In this document: piece after piece, positions 36,270-45,644 of the stretch
Layout: the number at the start of each line of letters is the position of its first letter
Position numbering within the stretch: the stretch's first letter is position 1
DNA from: TH1177 sp042138015
GTDB taxonomy: Archaea > Thermoproteota > Nitrososphaeria > Nitrososphaerales > Nitrososphaeraceae
Direction of reading: 5' to 3'
Length of the DNA stretch: 64,000 nucleotides
Assembly (NCBI GenBank): GCA_042138015.1
Contig: JBHIVA010000005.1
Location: 10,784-74,783, forward strand
Made by a program: the position numbers and the translations under genes
Notes under the pieces: model-generated
Told to the model about the DNA's origin: nothing
Databases searched by the model: none
Seen by the model: only the letters and a program-made list of their open reading frames with translations

Positions 36270-37121
36270 TTGATAAAGTATTACATCACACTTAATTCGT
36301 TTACTAATATGACCTTAGATGAAATTTTGGAAAATGTTACTTCTTGTGGGTATGATGGGATAGAAATTCAAGGAAGTTCATCTAAATTTAGTTGGCGAGC
36401 ATATTTAGAAAAAATAAATTCCTATAATTTATCGGTACTAGGAGTGACAGGAGACTGGACTAAAAAAAAACTATTACAAAATAATGATCATACGCCAATA
36501 CTCATTACAAATGACCATAACAAGTTATCTTATTCAATACAATATATAAAAAATTGTATAAAAATGAGTAACTACTTTGGTGGTTATTTTTTTAATATCT
36601 GTTTATTATCTGACGATCTAATATCATTAGATTTTAATCATGAATACATATCTTATCGAGAAAAAAAGAAGGCATTACAAAAAATTATCCCAATTTTATC
36701 TGATCTTTCAAGATTTGCGCGAGAATATGGAATTAATCTTTTGATAGAGCCATTAAATAGATATACTTCACCTCTTTGTGTTCAAGCTAAAGATGCGATT
36801 AAAGTATCCTCATGGATCAATAATGACAATCTTCTCATCATGTTGGATACTTTTCACATGAATATTGAGGAAAAAGACTTCTATAATACTATTAGTCTTA
36901 GCAAAAAATTTTTACGCCACATTCATTTATCTGATAGTAATAGATTGATGCCAGGAAATGGGCATATAGATTTTGACATGTTTATAAAATCATTAAAAAA
37001 TATTAATTATGATAGAAATTTGAGTTTCGAAATTATTCTTCCTACAAAAAACTTTTCGTCCTCACTTGAGTCTGGTTTAAATTATATAAAATCATTAGTA
37101 GCAAAATATAGTTTAGGCTAG
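36270..37121 (+). CDS. Sugar phosphate isomerase/epimerase-like TIM barrel, EboE-like
   Basis: 283 residues from a TTG with AAGGA 7-8 bases upstream. Metal-site residues of the AP-endonuclease-2/xylose isomerase-like fold are visible: Glu in LLIEPLNRYTSP (about 161), Asp and His in IMLDTFHMNIEE (about 193), His in HIHLSDSNR (about 216) with PGNGHIDF, and Glu in LSFEIIL. Last gene of the trio; a convergent regulator follows. The reaction is not known. Confidence 0.75.
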   Translation: MIKYYITLNSFTNMTLDEILENVTSCGYDGIEIQGSSSKFSWRAYLEKINSYNLSVLGVTGDWTKKKLLQNNDHTPILITNDHNKLSYSIQYIKNCIKMSNYFGGYFFNICLLSDDLISLDFNHEYISYREKKKALQKIIPILSDLSRFAREYGINLLIEPLNRYTSPLCVQAKDAIKVSSWINNDNLLIMLDTFHMNIEEKDFYNTISLSKKFLRHIHLSDSNRLMPGNGHIDFDMFIKSLKNINYDRNLSFEIILPTKNFSSSLESGLNYIKSLVAKYSLG

Positions 37122-37141
37122 TTAATTATCTTGTATCCATC

Positions 37142-38053
37142 TCAATATCTCTTATATTTAATCAAATCCTCCTGCCAGGTTAACAAAGTTGCTAAATTAG
37201 AGGTCACATAATCTGGGTTAAGATTATTAGCAACAGATAGAATGTCTTTTTTTACAAATAAAATAATCTTTATTTCTTCAGTCATCTTATCCTTCAAAAG
37301 CCGTGCAGTTGTGAAAAGAAATCTTAGTGAAGTTTCTTCAGAAGAGAATATAAATATATTCTTTAATCCCTTTTTTTTACTCCAACATTTACTTATGTAT
37401 CGTTCAATGTCAATGTCAAAAAAAGGATCTATATACTGTTCTATATTTCCTACATGAATTGTATGAAACCCTATAATTTCAGATGATATTGATGAAATTT
37501 TAGTATTGTATATTTGATCTTCATTTCCTGCAATGAATATATTGTATACGTCATAACTTTGTTTTTCCTTATCTTCGTGATGCAGGACTAAAATCATCAG
37601 ATCAAATAGTCTATTGTTTAATGAAATGAGCTCAGTCTTTCCTAACCGTCCTCTATTATAAATCTCATTTAGAGTATTAAAAGCAGGAATAATAATATCT
37701 TTAATAATTCTTATTCTTTCGGTGTCGGAATAAAGGACACTAAGTAGTAGGTTTCTTGTTTCATTTCTACTATCTGCAAGTAACAATGTGATAAAATTTT
37801 GTTGAATTTGTAAATAATTTAAAGGAACTTCTAGATCGACAATTCCAGGTTTTAAAGTCCAAATATTAACTGAACCTATTTTCTTGCTATTAATTAATCC
37901 TATTAATGATAATATATTTAGATATTTTGTTATCGTCATTCGATTGACATGGATAGCTTTTGCTAACTCTACACTTGACATTCCCACATCATTTTTTCTT
38001 AAAACTTCAATCACTTTATACTTGATCTCATCAATTGTATATCTTCTATACAA
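37142..38053 (-). CDS. Winged-helix regulator with CarH/LitR-like but cobalamin-less domain
   Basis: 303 residues. 1-70 are a winged helix (SSVELAKAIHVNRMTITKYL). Residues about 110-160 form a helical bundle with IPAFNTLNEIYNRGRLGKTE, which matches the cap of CarH-type B12 photoreceptors. Residues about 165-295 look like the following Rossmann domain (NIFIAGNEDQIYNT, IFIFSSEETSLRFLFTTARL). The Wx9EH signature is replaced (Y132; Leu-Ile for Glu-His) and the lower-axial His motif is absent, so cobalamin binding is unlikely. It is convergent with the ebo-like genes. The fold assignment is by pattern. Confidence 0.7.
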   Translation of the reverse strand: MYRRYTIDEIKYKVIEVLRKNDVGMSSVELAKAIHVNRMTITKYLNILSLIGLINSKKIGSVNIWTLKPGIVDLEVPLNYLQIQQNFITLLLADSRNETRNLLLSVLYSDTERIRIIKDIIIPAFNTLNEIYNRGRLGKTELISLNNRLFDLMILVLHHEDKEKQSYDVYNIFIAGNEDQIYNTKISSISSEIIGFHTIHVGNIEQYIDPFFDIDIERYISKCWSKKKGLKNIFIFSSEETSLRFLFTTARLLKDKMTEEIKIILFVKKDILSVANNLNPDYVTSNLATLLTWQEDLIKYKRY

Positions 38054-38514
38054 TAATCTAAAAGTAATTGTTCAGCTAAAAAAATATTTATTATTTCTTT
38101 TATTTTTAAACGTATAGTAAATAATTTCATTTATTCAATTATGACTTTCATTTCTAAATTAAACTAAAGTGCCAATGGGTTTTTAATAAGAATATTTATA
38201 ATTTAACCAACATTTCCTAAAGTTATAGAATAATAAATACAACAACGTAAAGATAACATTTTAGTTATCTCTATCATTTGATTACAGGTCTGATGAGATA
38301 AATATAACCTACTTACATACATATAAAATTAACAAAAGGTAACTTAAAACAATTTAGACATTACGAATTCTAAATAGACCATATCAAAAGACGATTTTTA
38401 TCAAAATATGTTTTGAATTTTCACATTTCTTATATTTTTTATTTATTAAAATAACGAATGGGTTTTTCAAATCAATAAATTTAAATATAATATCCTTATT
38501 CGCATCGGCTAACT
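38054..38514. promoter_or_regulatory. argG: Intergenic region with argG promoter
   Basis: Otherwise empty 460 bases. AATTTAAATATAA at about 38478-38490, some 25-30 bases before the argG ATG region, is a good TATA-box candidate and would give a nearly leaderless transcript. Confidence 0.4.
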
Positions 38515-39729
38515 ATGAAAGAAAAATGTATCCTTGCCTATTCTGGTGGTTTAGATACTTCAGTATGTATAAAATATTTGGAAATAATGCATAATTTAGA
38601 TGTAATTACCGTGAATGTTGACTGCGGTCAGAATGAAGACTTAAAAGCAATAGAGTCAAGAGCCCTTGAAATAGGAGCTACAAAGCATTATAACATAAAT
38701 GCTATACCAGAATTTGCACAAGATTACATAATTAAATGTATAAAAGCAAATGGTCTGTATCAAAATAGATATCCTCTTGCTACTGCACTGGCTAGACCAT
38801 TAATAGCAAAAAAAGCTGTAGAAATAGCAAATAAAGAAAATGCAAATTTTATTGCACATGGGTGTACTGGAAAAGGTAATGATCAATTAAGATTTGATAT
38901 TACTATAAAGTCTTTAAATCCAGATTTAAGAATTATAGCTCCCATCCGTGATTTGAATCTGAATCGTGAAAAGGAAATTCAATTTGCTAAAGAATATGAC
39001 ATTCCTATAAATACGGAAGTTAAAAAATATAGCATAGATGTGAATTTATGGGGCAGATCAATTGAAGGTGGAGACTTGGAAAACCCTTTCATTGAACCTC
39101 CACAAGAATGTTTCAAGTATGTGAAATTTGATAATCCGGAAATAGGTTATTTGCAGGTTAAATTTGAAGATGGAATTCCTGTTAGTATAGATGAAAATCG
39201 AATGGAGATAGTCGAATTAATAAACTACCTTAATTCTAAGGGAGGATCTTATGGAGTAGGAATAATTGATCATATGGAAGACAGGGTCATCGGTATTAAA
39301 TCTCGCGAAATTTATGAATCACCAGCAGCGAGTATTTTGATCGAAGCACATCAAGATCTTGAAAAAATGGTTCTAACATCTCATGAATTAAGATTTAAAC
39401 ATTTGGTAGACCAACAATGGAGTTGGATGGTTTACTCAGGATTATGGCAGGATCCACTTTTGTATGATTTGGATAAGTTTATAGATGCAACACAAAACAG
39501 AGTTACAGGAACGGTAAAGTTGAGAATGCAAAATGGTTCAATGAGAGTTGTGGGTAGATGCTCTGAATTTTCCTTATACAGGAATGCCTTGGCAACTTAT
39601 TCTTCTGATTCTATTTTTGACCAAACATTAGCAAAGGGCTTTGTTGAGTTCTGGGGATTGCAATCTATTACTGCAAAATCTATAGCAATGAATTTAAATA
39701 AAAAAGAGAATAAAGGAGAAGCACAATAG
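38515..39729 (+). CDS. argG: Argininosuccinate synthase
   Basis: 404 residues. The ATP-binding PP-loop is at the N-terminus (LAYSGGLDTSVCIKYLE). Aspartate and citrulline-binding segments follow: NRYPLATALARPLIA, AHGCTGKGNDQLRFD, KKYSIDVNLWGRSIEGGDLE. It joins citrulline and aspartate to argininosuccinate. It opens the arginine/lysine locus and is followed after one base by a lysW gene, so at least argG-lysW-argX are one transcript. argH and the carbamoyltransferase are not in the window. Confidence 0.97.
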   Translation: MKEKCILAYSGGLDTSVCIKYLEIMHNLDVITVNVDCGQNEDLKAIESRALEIGATKHYNINAIPEFAQDYIIKCIKANGLYQNRYPLATALARPLIAKKAVEIANKENANFIAHGCTGKGNDQLRFDITIKSLNPDLRIIAPIRDLNLNREKEIQFAKEYDIPINTEVKKYSIDVNLWGRSIEGGDLENPFIEPPQECFKYVKFDNPEIGYLQVKFEDGIPVSIDENRMEIVELINYLNSKGGSYGVGIIDHMEDRVIGIKSREIYESPAASILIEAHQDLEKMVLTSHELRFKHLVDQQWSWMVYSGLWQDPLLYDLDKFIDATQNRVTGTVKLRMQNGSMRVVGRCSEFSLYRNALATYSSDSIFDQTLAKGFVEFWGLQSITAKSIAMNLNKKENKGEAQ

Positions 39730-39730
39730 A

Positions 39731-39904
39731 ATGAAAAAAGAATGTAGTGATTGTGGAGGAGAAATGAATATTCCTGATGATGCTGTAGTAGGAGAAATTG
39801 TATCATGTCCTGATTGTGGAGGAGATTTTGAAATTTCCTCTAACTCAAATGGAAATATAAGTTTAAAGCCAGCAGAATCAGTAGGAGAAGATTGGGGAGA
39901 ATAA
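39731..39904 (+). CDS. lysW: Amino-group carrier protein LysW (EDWGE form)
   Basis: 57 residues, ATG one base after the argG stop with GGAG upstream (inside argG). CSDCGG and CPDCGG give the four Cys of the zinc site, and the C-terminus is EDWGE. In this pathway the gamma-carboxyl of the terminal Glu is joined to the amino group of glutamate (arginine branch) or alpha-aminoadipate (lysine branch). The ligase gene at 39917 follows after 12 bases, so this copy most likely serves ArgX. A second copy at 45637 ends in EDWGQ. Confidence 0.93.
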   Translation: MKKECSDCGGEMNIPDDAVVGEIVSCPDCGGDFEISSNSNGNISLKPAESVGEDWGE

Positions 39905-39916
39905 ATTTGAAAAAAA

Positions 39917-40771
39917 ATGGAACTCTCTATTATTTATGATAAATTAAGATTCGAAGAAAAAAAACTATATGATGATGCAATAAAAAAGGGAATAAAGACT
40001 AGGCTAGTTGATGCGAAATCAATTTCAATTAGTACAGAGATAAATAATAATGAATATCTAGGGGATGTTTTTTTCCAAAGATGTTTAAGTCACTTTAGAG
40101 GACTTTATATAACCTCTTGTATAGAATTTCTAGGATATCCAATAATCAACACATATGAAGTAACTGATATATGTGGAAATAAATTAAGAACCTCTTTACT
40201 TTTAACTAAATCAAAAGTTGCTTCCCCTAAAACATATTTTTCATTCAACTCTGAATCTTTTAAGAGTTTGATAGAGAAAATTGGATTTCCATTTGTTATA
40301 AAACCACTTATAGGATCTTGGGGTAGAGGGGTTTTCCCAGTAAAAGATGACGAGGTTGCTAATATGTTAATAGAGAATAGGGAAGAAAATGATACACCCT
40401 TCTCAAGAATTTATTATGTTCAGGAAATGATTGATAGACCACCAAGAGATATAAGATGTATCTTAGCAGGAGAACAAATTATAACAGCAGTGTATAGATA
40501 CTCGGCAGATAATGAATGGAGAACAAATGTGGCCAGAGGTGGCCATACTGCACTTGCTCCCATAACACATGAACTAGAAGATATTGTTATACAGGCGTCT
40601 AAAGCAGTTGGTGGGGGAATATTAGGAGTTGATGTAATGGAAGATAAAAATCGTGGATTTGTAGTGCACGAAATTAATAGCAATGTTGAATTTAGAGGGG
40701 CATCTCAGGTAACTCAGACTAATATAGCAAGTAGCATGATTGATTATGTTACTCAATCCTTTAAAAAATAA
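39917..40771 (+). CDS. argX: Glutamate--LysW ligase ArgX
   Basis: 284 residues, ATP-grasp fold of the RimK/LysX group: ATP-binding FPFVIKPLIGSWGRGVFPVK (about 119-138), YVQEMIDRPPRDIRCILAG, and Mg ligands near FVVHEINSNVEFRGASQVTQ. The last segment differs from the paralogue at 45801 (VNNTTEFKN, like the Thermus LysX NHTMEFKN). With argG and the EDWGE carrier next to it, the glutamate-specific (arginine) role is assigned to this copy. That assignment is an inference from context and this motif. Confidence 0.85.
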   Translation: MELSIIYDKLRFEEKKLYDDAIKKGIKTRLVDAKSISISTEINNNEYLGDVFFQRCLSHFRGLYITSCIEFLGYPIINTYEVTDICGNKLRTSLLLTKSKVASPKTYFSFNSESFKSLIEKIGFPFVIKPLIGSWGRGVFPVKDDEVANMLIENREENDTPFSRIYYVQEMIDRPPRDIRCILAGEQIITAVYRYSADNEWRTNVARGGHTALAPITHELEDIVIQASKAVGGGILGVDVMEDKNRGFVVHEINSNVEFRGASQVTQTNIASSMIDYVTQSFKK

Positions 40772-40874
40772 ATCATCTTGCAATAGAGATTCCTACTTAA
40801 CAGAAAGATCTGATTTTTTAAAGGATAATAAAATTCATAAGTTACAGGGATATTCTGATCTTTAGTTTTATAAG

Positions 40875-41927
40875 ATGAAGGTAGGAGTCATAGGCGCATC
40901 AGGCTACGTTGGCGGAGAATTGCTCAGATTACTTGTAACCCATCCCAAGGTCGAGGTAAAGATGGTGACTTCTCGACAACAAGCGGGTGAATATGTACAT
41001 CGTGTTCATCCGAGTCTTAAAGGATTCATAGATCTTACATTTTCACAAATGGATATCGAAAAACTTACAGATTCTTGCGATCTGATTTTTGTATCGGTAC
41101 CACATGGAAGTGCAAATAAAATAGTGAAAGATCTATACGATAGAGATTTAAAGATAATCGACCTTTCTGCTGATTTTAGGTTAAAAGATCCAAAGGATTA
41201 TGTAAAATGGTATGGATGGGAACACCCTTTTCCAGAATTACTTGCTAAATCTGTATATGGCGTTCCAGAAATTCATAGAGAAGAAATTAAAAAATCAAAA
41301 CTAACTTCTTGTCCTGGATGTATGGCAGTTACATCTCTGATGGCGATAAAACCATTAGTGGAACATAATCTCATAGATACAGAGCACATTGTAGTTGATA
41401 GCAAAATAGGATCTTCTGGGGCAGGAGCACAAACTAATGCAGGGACTCATCATGCAATGAGATATGGAGTTATTCGACCCTATAAACCAGCAAAACATAG
41501 ACATACTGGTGAAATAATCCAAGAACTGAGCCTTTTGACAAAGAAAGAAATTAAAGTTAGTATGAGTCCACATGCAGTCAATATCGTTCGAGGTATACTA
41601 ACTACTAATCATACATTCCTAAATAAACAAATTAGTGAAATAGAACTTTGGAAAATTTATCGACAATCCTACAATAATGAACCTTTCATAAGATTCATCA
41701 AGGATAAAAAAGGGCTTTACAAGTTCCCAGATCCAAAATTTTTGATAGGTTCGAACTTTTGTGATATAGGATTTGATATTGATGAAGATAATCAACGGGT
41801 AGTTGCACTTTCTGCCTCTGATAATCTAATGAAGGGAGCTGCAGGATCTGCGATTCAAAACATGAATATAATGCTAGGATTTGATGAGATGGATGGATTA
41901 AAATTTACACCATTGACGCCAGTATGA
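40875..41927 (+). CDS. argC/lysY: LysW-gamma-glutamyl/aminoadipyl phosphate reductase
   Basis: 350 residues. NADP-binding GVIGASGYVGGELLRLL at the N-terminus; catalytic Cys149 in TSCPGCMAV; active-site His in PYKPAKHRHTGEI (about 212). It reduces the acyl phosphate on LysW to the semialdehyde. In archaea with one LysY/LysZ/LysJ set, these enzymes serve both the arginine and lysine branches; only one set is visible here, which agrees. It overlaps lysZ by 4 bases (ATGA). Confidence 0.93.
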   Translation: MKVGVIGASGYVGGELLRLLVTHPKVEVKMVTSRQQAGEYVHRVHPSLKGFIDLTFSQMDIEKLTDSCDLIFVSVPHGSANKIVKDLYDRDLKIIDLSADFRLKDPKDYVKWYGWEHPFPELLAKSVYGVPEIHREEIKKSKLTSCPGCMAVTSLMAIKPLVEHNLIDTEHIVVDSKIGSSGAGAQTNAGTHHAMRYGVIRPYKPAKHRHTGEIIQELSLLTKKEIKVSMSPHAVNIVRGILTTNHTFLNKQISEIELWKIYRQSYNNEPFIRFIKDKKGLYKFPDPKFLIGSNFCDIGFDIDEDNQRVVALSASDNLMKGAAGSAIQNMNIMLGFDEMDGLKFTPLTPV

Positions 41928-42724
41928 TAGTCATTAAAATAGGTGGAAGTATAGTGGAAGGCTTACATTCTTCTACTATATCTGATATTAATGATCTACT
42001 AGAGGAAGAAAAACTTGTTTTAGTACACGGTGGTGGAAAAGAAGTAACAAATATTGGAAATAAGTTAGGCAAGGAACAAAAGTTTATTGTATCTCCAGGA
42101 GGGGTAAGAAGTAGATACACGGATAAAGAAACTGTGGAAATTTACACAATGGTGATGGCTGGAAAAATAAACAAATCAATAGTGAGAATGTTATTAAATA
42201 ATAGTATTCCCGCTGTGGGTATTTCTGGAATAGATGGCGCAACTATCAAAGCAGAACGTAAGAAAAAATTAATGATACTGAATGACAATGGAAGGAAGAT
42301 GGTAATAGATGGAGGATATACAGGAAAAATAAAAAATGTCGATACTTCTTTGATAAAAACCCTGTTAACAAACAATTTTGTTCCTGTTATTTCTCCAATT
42401 GCCCTGAGTGAAGAAATTGATTTTCTAAATGTAGATGGAGATAGAGCTGCGGCATACATAGCAGGAAGCCTAAAAGCTGATAAAGTTATTTTTATTACAA
42501 ATGTTAATGGTTTAATTTTAAATGGGGAATTGGTGAAAAATATGAATTATAATACAGCTAAGGAATCAATACCTAAAATAGGTTTTGGAATGGAAAAAAA
42601 AGTCCTTGCATGCACGGAAGCTTTGGAAATGGGTGTTAAAGAGGCTATTATTGCGTCAGGAGATATTGAAAATCCTATTTCTAAAGCAATATCTCATTAT
42701 AATTGTACGGTGATAAACAAGTGA
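41924..42724 (+). CDS. argB/lysZ: LysW-gamma-glutamate/aminoadipate kinase
   Basis: 266 residues of the amino-acid kinase family: N-terminal IVIKIGGSIVEG, LVLVHGGGKEVTNIGNKLG (about 32-50), VNVDGDRAAAYIAGSLKADK (about 166) and FGMEKKVLACTEALEMGV. It phosphorylates the side-chain carboxyl of the LysW-bound amino acid. It overlaps the reductase gene by 4 bases and the aminotransferase gene by 4 bases (GTGA), so the three are tightly coupled. Confidence 0.93.
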   Translation: MIVIKIGGSIVEGLHSSTISDINDLLEEEKLVLVHGGGKEVTNIGNKLGKEQKFIVSPGGVRSRYTDKETVEIYTMVMAGKINKSIVRMLLNNSIPAVGISGIDGATIKAERKKKLMILNDNGRKMVIDGGYTGKIKNVDTSLIKTLLTNNFVPVISPIALSEEIDFLNVDGDRAAAYIAGSLKADKVIFITNVNGLILNGELVKNMNYNTAKESIPKIGFGMEKKVLACTEALEMGVKEAIIASGDIENPISKAISHYNCTVINK

Positions 42725-43902
42725 ATGGTGAAGATGTATACTTAGGCAACCTATACCAAAGATTTCCTGTCAATATGGCAAAGGGAAAAGGGGTAACGGT
42801 CTGGGATACCAACGGGAAAGAATACATCGATTGTATGGGTGGATATGGAGTAGCATTGGTGGGTCATTGCAACAATAGAGTCGTAAGAGCAATTAATGAA
42901 CAAGCAGAGAAATTAATAACATGCCATATGTCAATATATAATGACACAAGATTAAATTTTTTACAAAAAATATCTAATATAACCCCACCACAGCTTTCTA
43001 AAGTTTTCTTTAGTAATAGTGGAACAGAATCAGTAGAAGCAGCTATTAAATTTTCTAGGAAATATACAGGAAAGAGTGGAATAATTGCTATGAATGGAGG
43101 ATATCATGGAAAGACTTTTGGCTCTTTATCTGTGACACACAGTGAAAAGTATAGGAAATCATTTCAACCATTATTGGAAGGTGTCAAATTTGTATCACCA
43201 AATATTCCATCACAAATAGAAGAAGAATTGGATAATAATATTGGGACCGTCATTGTTGAACCTATTCAAGGTGAAACCGGTATTATAATACCACCAGAAG
43301 GAACCCTGCAGAAAATAAGAAAAATATGTGATGCTAATAATTTAATATTGATTTTTGACGAGATCCAAACTGGATTAGGAAGAACAGGAAAGATGTGGGC
43401 AGGACAACATTGGAAAACTACCCCTGATATTATGTGTCTTGCTAAAGGTATAGCAGGTGGATTACCTATGGGATTAACTCTCTGTAAACCTGAAATTATA
43501 GATAATATTAAAGTAGGTGAACATTCTTCGACATTTGCAGGCAATCCCCTCTCCTGTTCAGCAGCTATTGCTACAATTGATTCACTTTTAGAAGACAAGC
43601 TCGTGGAAAATGCTGTGAATATAGGGAGTATTTTTAAAAATGGGCTATTAGAATTAAAGAAAAAACATAAAATCATAAGAGATGTAAGGGGATTAGGTCT
43701 GATGCTTGCAGTAGAGTTACGGTTTGATGTTAGAAATGTTTTATTGGATGCTATAGATGAGGGACTTCTTATGTTATACTCAGGTAGAAATATAATTAGA
43801 TTACTTCCGCCATTAGTTTTAAACGAAGAAAAGGTATTAAAAACCTTGGAAATTATGGATAGAGTATTACTAAAAGAAGAGGAAAGAAGAAATGTTAAAT
43901 AA
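42721..43902 (+). CDS. argD/lysJ: LysW-gamma-semialdehyde aminotransferase
   Basis: 393 residues from GTG 42721, which overlaps the lysZ TGA as GTGA; an ATG at 42703 would extend deeper into lysZ and is less likely. Class III PLP enzyme: NSGTESVEAAIKFSRKYTGK, IFDEIQTGLGRTGKMW, PLP Lys in CLAKGIAGGLPMG (about 245), STFAGNPLSCSAA. It aminates the LysW-linked semialdehyde to give LysW-ornithine or LysW-lysine. The next gene, an Lrp-type regulator, overlaps its 3' end by 11 bases. Confidence 0.94.
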   Translation: MNGEDVYLGNLYQRFPVNMAKGKGVTVWDTNGKEYIDCMGGYGVALVGHCNNRVVRAINEQAEKLITCHMSIYNDTRLNFLQKISNITPPQLSKVFFSNSGTESVEAAIKFSRKYTGKSGIIAMNGGYHGKTFGSLSVTHSEKYRKSFQPLLEGVKFVSPNIPSQIEEELDNNIGTVIVEPIQGETGIIIPPEGTLQKIRKICDANNLILIFDEIQTGLGRTGKMWAGQHWKTTPDIMCLAKGIAGGLPMGLTLCKPEIIDNIKVGEHSSTFAGNPLSCSAAIATIDSLLEDKLVENAVNIGSIFKNGLLELKKKHKIIRDVRGLGLMLAVELRFDVRNVLLDAIDEGLLMLYSGRNIIRLLPPLVLNEEKVLKTLEIMDRVLLKEEERRNVK

Positions 43903-44320
43903 TATTGATTCCTTCGACGAGAAAATTATTAAAATTCTACAAGAGGATTCACGCAGATCGTTTGTCGAAATAGCTAATTCCATAGGGCTTTCAGAATCCG
44001 CAGTGAGACGTAGGGTAAGAAATTTAACTGATAATAAAGTCATAAAGAGGTTTACTATTGAGATAAGTCAAAATGACAAAACAAGTGCTATTACTCTTAT
44101 TTCAGTGGCATCCACATCAGATACTTCTACCGTTACTTCAAGGCTATTGAAATTAGAAGGAATAGAGGTAGTTTACGAAATAACTGGACAGTATGATATA
44201 GCAGCTATCATTAGTGCTCCTGCGATCTCACAAATTAACTCCTATATTGATGAAGTTAGAAAGATTGAGGGTGTTTCAGATACTAATACTGTAATAATCC
44301 TAAAAACTATGAAAGGGTAA
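43892..44320 (+). CDS. Lrp/AsnC-family regulator (LysM-like)
   Basis: 142 residues: an N-terminal helix-turn-helix (DEKIIKILQEDSRRSFVEIA, then SIGLSESAVRRRVRNLTDNK) and a C-terminal RAM effector domain (about 65-140, EVVYEITGQYDIAAIISAP). It overlaps lysJ and lies between the shared lys/arg enzymes and the lysine-specific genes, like LysM in Sulfolobus, which responds to lysine. A local role in sensing lysine or arginine is an inference from position. The 103-base gap after it holds the only obvious internal promoter of the locus. Confidence 0.85.
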   Translation: MLNNIDSFDEKIIKILQEDSRRSFVEIANSIGLSESAVRRRVRNLTDNKVIKRFTIEISQNDKTSAITLISVASTSDTSTVTSRLLKLEGIEVVYEITGQYDIAAIISAPAISQINSYIDEVRKIEGVSDTNTVIILKTMKG

Positions 44321-44380
44321 AAGATATCTACTATTTATTTTTATTGATTGAATTCGCACTTTGTTCAATTAATATTGCGA

Positions 44381-44423
44381 TAACATTTATATCATATACG
44401 AAAGTTGTTTTAGATATATAAAT
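44381..44423 (+). promoter_or_regulatory. Promoter of the lysine-specific genes
   Basis: TAACATTTATATC at 44381-44393 is a TATA-like box about 31 bases before the ATG at 44424, in the 103-base gap after the Lrp-type regulator. It is the likely target of that regulator. Confidence 0.4.
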
Positions 44424-45644
44424 ATGATACTGAAATCAGACGATCCAAACTATTACGCGCACTATTATAACAAGGTAAGAAATGATCATCCATCAATTAA
44501 AATACTCGATTCTACATTAAGAGAAGGAGAACAACATCCTGGTGTTTCTTTTACTAATAAACAGCGTATTCAAATCGCTTGGATGTTGGATTCCTTTGGA
44601 GTTAACCAGATAGAAATTAGTCCAGTTGTTTCTCAAGATCATTTTGAGGCAACTAAGACTATTATCAAACAACAACTAAAAGCTGATATCGTTGCCCATG
44701 TTAGAGCAATTAAAACAGATGTAGACCGAGCTGTTCAAACTGGTGCCAATTGGATAGCAACATATTTAGGAATTTCTGATGTTCATCTAAGTGCAAAGCT
44801 AAAAATATCTAGAGAAGAAGCGAAGACCAGGGCAATAGAAGTAGCAGAATATATCAAATCATACGGACTAAAATCTAGGTTTACAATGGAAGATGCAAGT
44901 AGAACAGAACCAGCTTTTCTATTGGAAATGTGTAAAGAAATTAATAGAATAGGTATCGAAAGAATTAGCATTCCAGATACAGTCGGAATTATGAGACCAA
45001 ATGGAATGTATAATTTAGTCAAGACAATTTATGACAATATAGATAAATCAAAGAGTTCTCTTGATGTACATTGTCATAACGATATAGGTTTAGCATTAGC
45101 TAATGCGTTTGCTGGATGTGAGGCAGGTGCTGATCAAATACATACTACAATAGACGGATTTGGGGAAAGGACTGGTATACCTTCCCTTGCAGAAACTGCT
45201 ATAGCTTTAAATTTGATCTATAAATCTACCAATAATTTTAGATTACATATGTTAAAGGATTTATCAAAAACAATTTCTCAATATACTGGATTAGAAATTC
45301 CAGAATCTAAACCACTTGTAGGTGACAGCGCATACAAACATAAAGCAGGTACACATTTGGCGGCTATTTTGAGAAATCCTTCAGCATATGAAATAATTGA
45401 ACCTAAAATGGTAGGCAATAGAAGAAAAATAGTCTTCGGTGAGTTGGCTGGAAAGAATGGAGCAGCTTATCTATTATCTTTATTGGGTCTTGAAACAACC
45501 AGAAATGAGGCAGAAAAACTTGCGAGAGGGTTAAAAGAGCTGAGAATGGGAGATGTTCTTGAACTATATCTTGATGATCGTTTAGAAAGAAAAATACTTA
45601 ATGAAGAAACAACAAATGTGAAAAAGGAGAAAGAAAATGGTTAG
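44424..45644 (+). CDS. Homocitrate synthase
   Basis: 406 residues. Acyltransferase TIM barrel of the isopropylmalate/homocitrate synthase group: ILDSTLREGEQHPGVSF (about 28-44), RISIPDTVGIMRPNGM, DVHCHNDIGLALANAF (metal His pair, about 216), and IDGFGERTGIPSLAE. The C-terminal part (KPLVGDSAYKHKAGTH) lacks the long LeuA regulatory domain. First step of the alpha-aminoadipate route to lysine. The lysine assignment rests on adjacency to lysW/lysX/lysK; 2-isopropylmalate or citramalate synthase is less likely. Its 3' end overlaps the second lysW by 8 bases. Confidence 0.85.
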   Translation: MILKSDDPNYYAHYYNKVRNDHPSIKILDSTLREGEQHPGVSFTNKQRIQIAWMLDSFGVNQIEISPVVSQDHFEATKTIIKQQLKADIVAHVRAIKTDVDRAVQTGANWIATYLGISDVHLSAKLKISREEAKTRAIEVAEYIKSYGLKSRFTMEDASRTEPAFLLEMCKEINRIGIERISIPDTVGIMRPNGMYNLVKTIYDNIDKSKSSLDVHCHNDIGLALANAFAGCEAGADQIHTTIDGFGERTGIPSLAETAIALNLIYKSTNNFRLHMLKDLSKTISQYTGLEIPESKPLVGDSAYKHKAGTHLAAILRNPSAYEIIEPKMVGNRRKIVFGELAGKNGAAYLLSLLGLETTRNEAEKLARGLKELRMGDVLELYLDDRLERKILNEETTNVKKEKENG

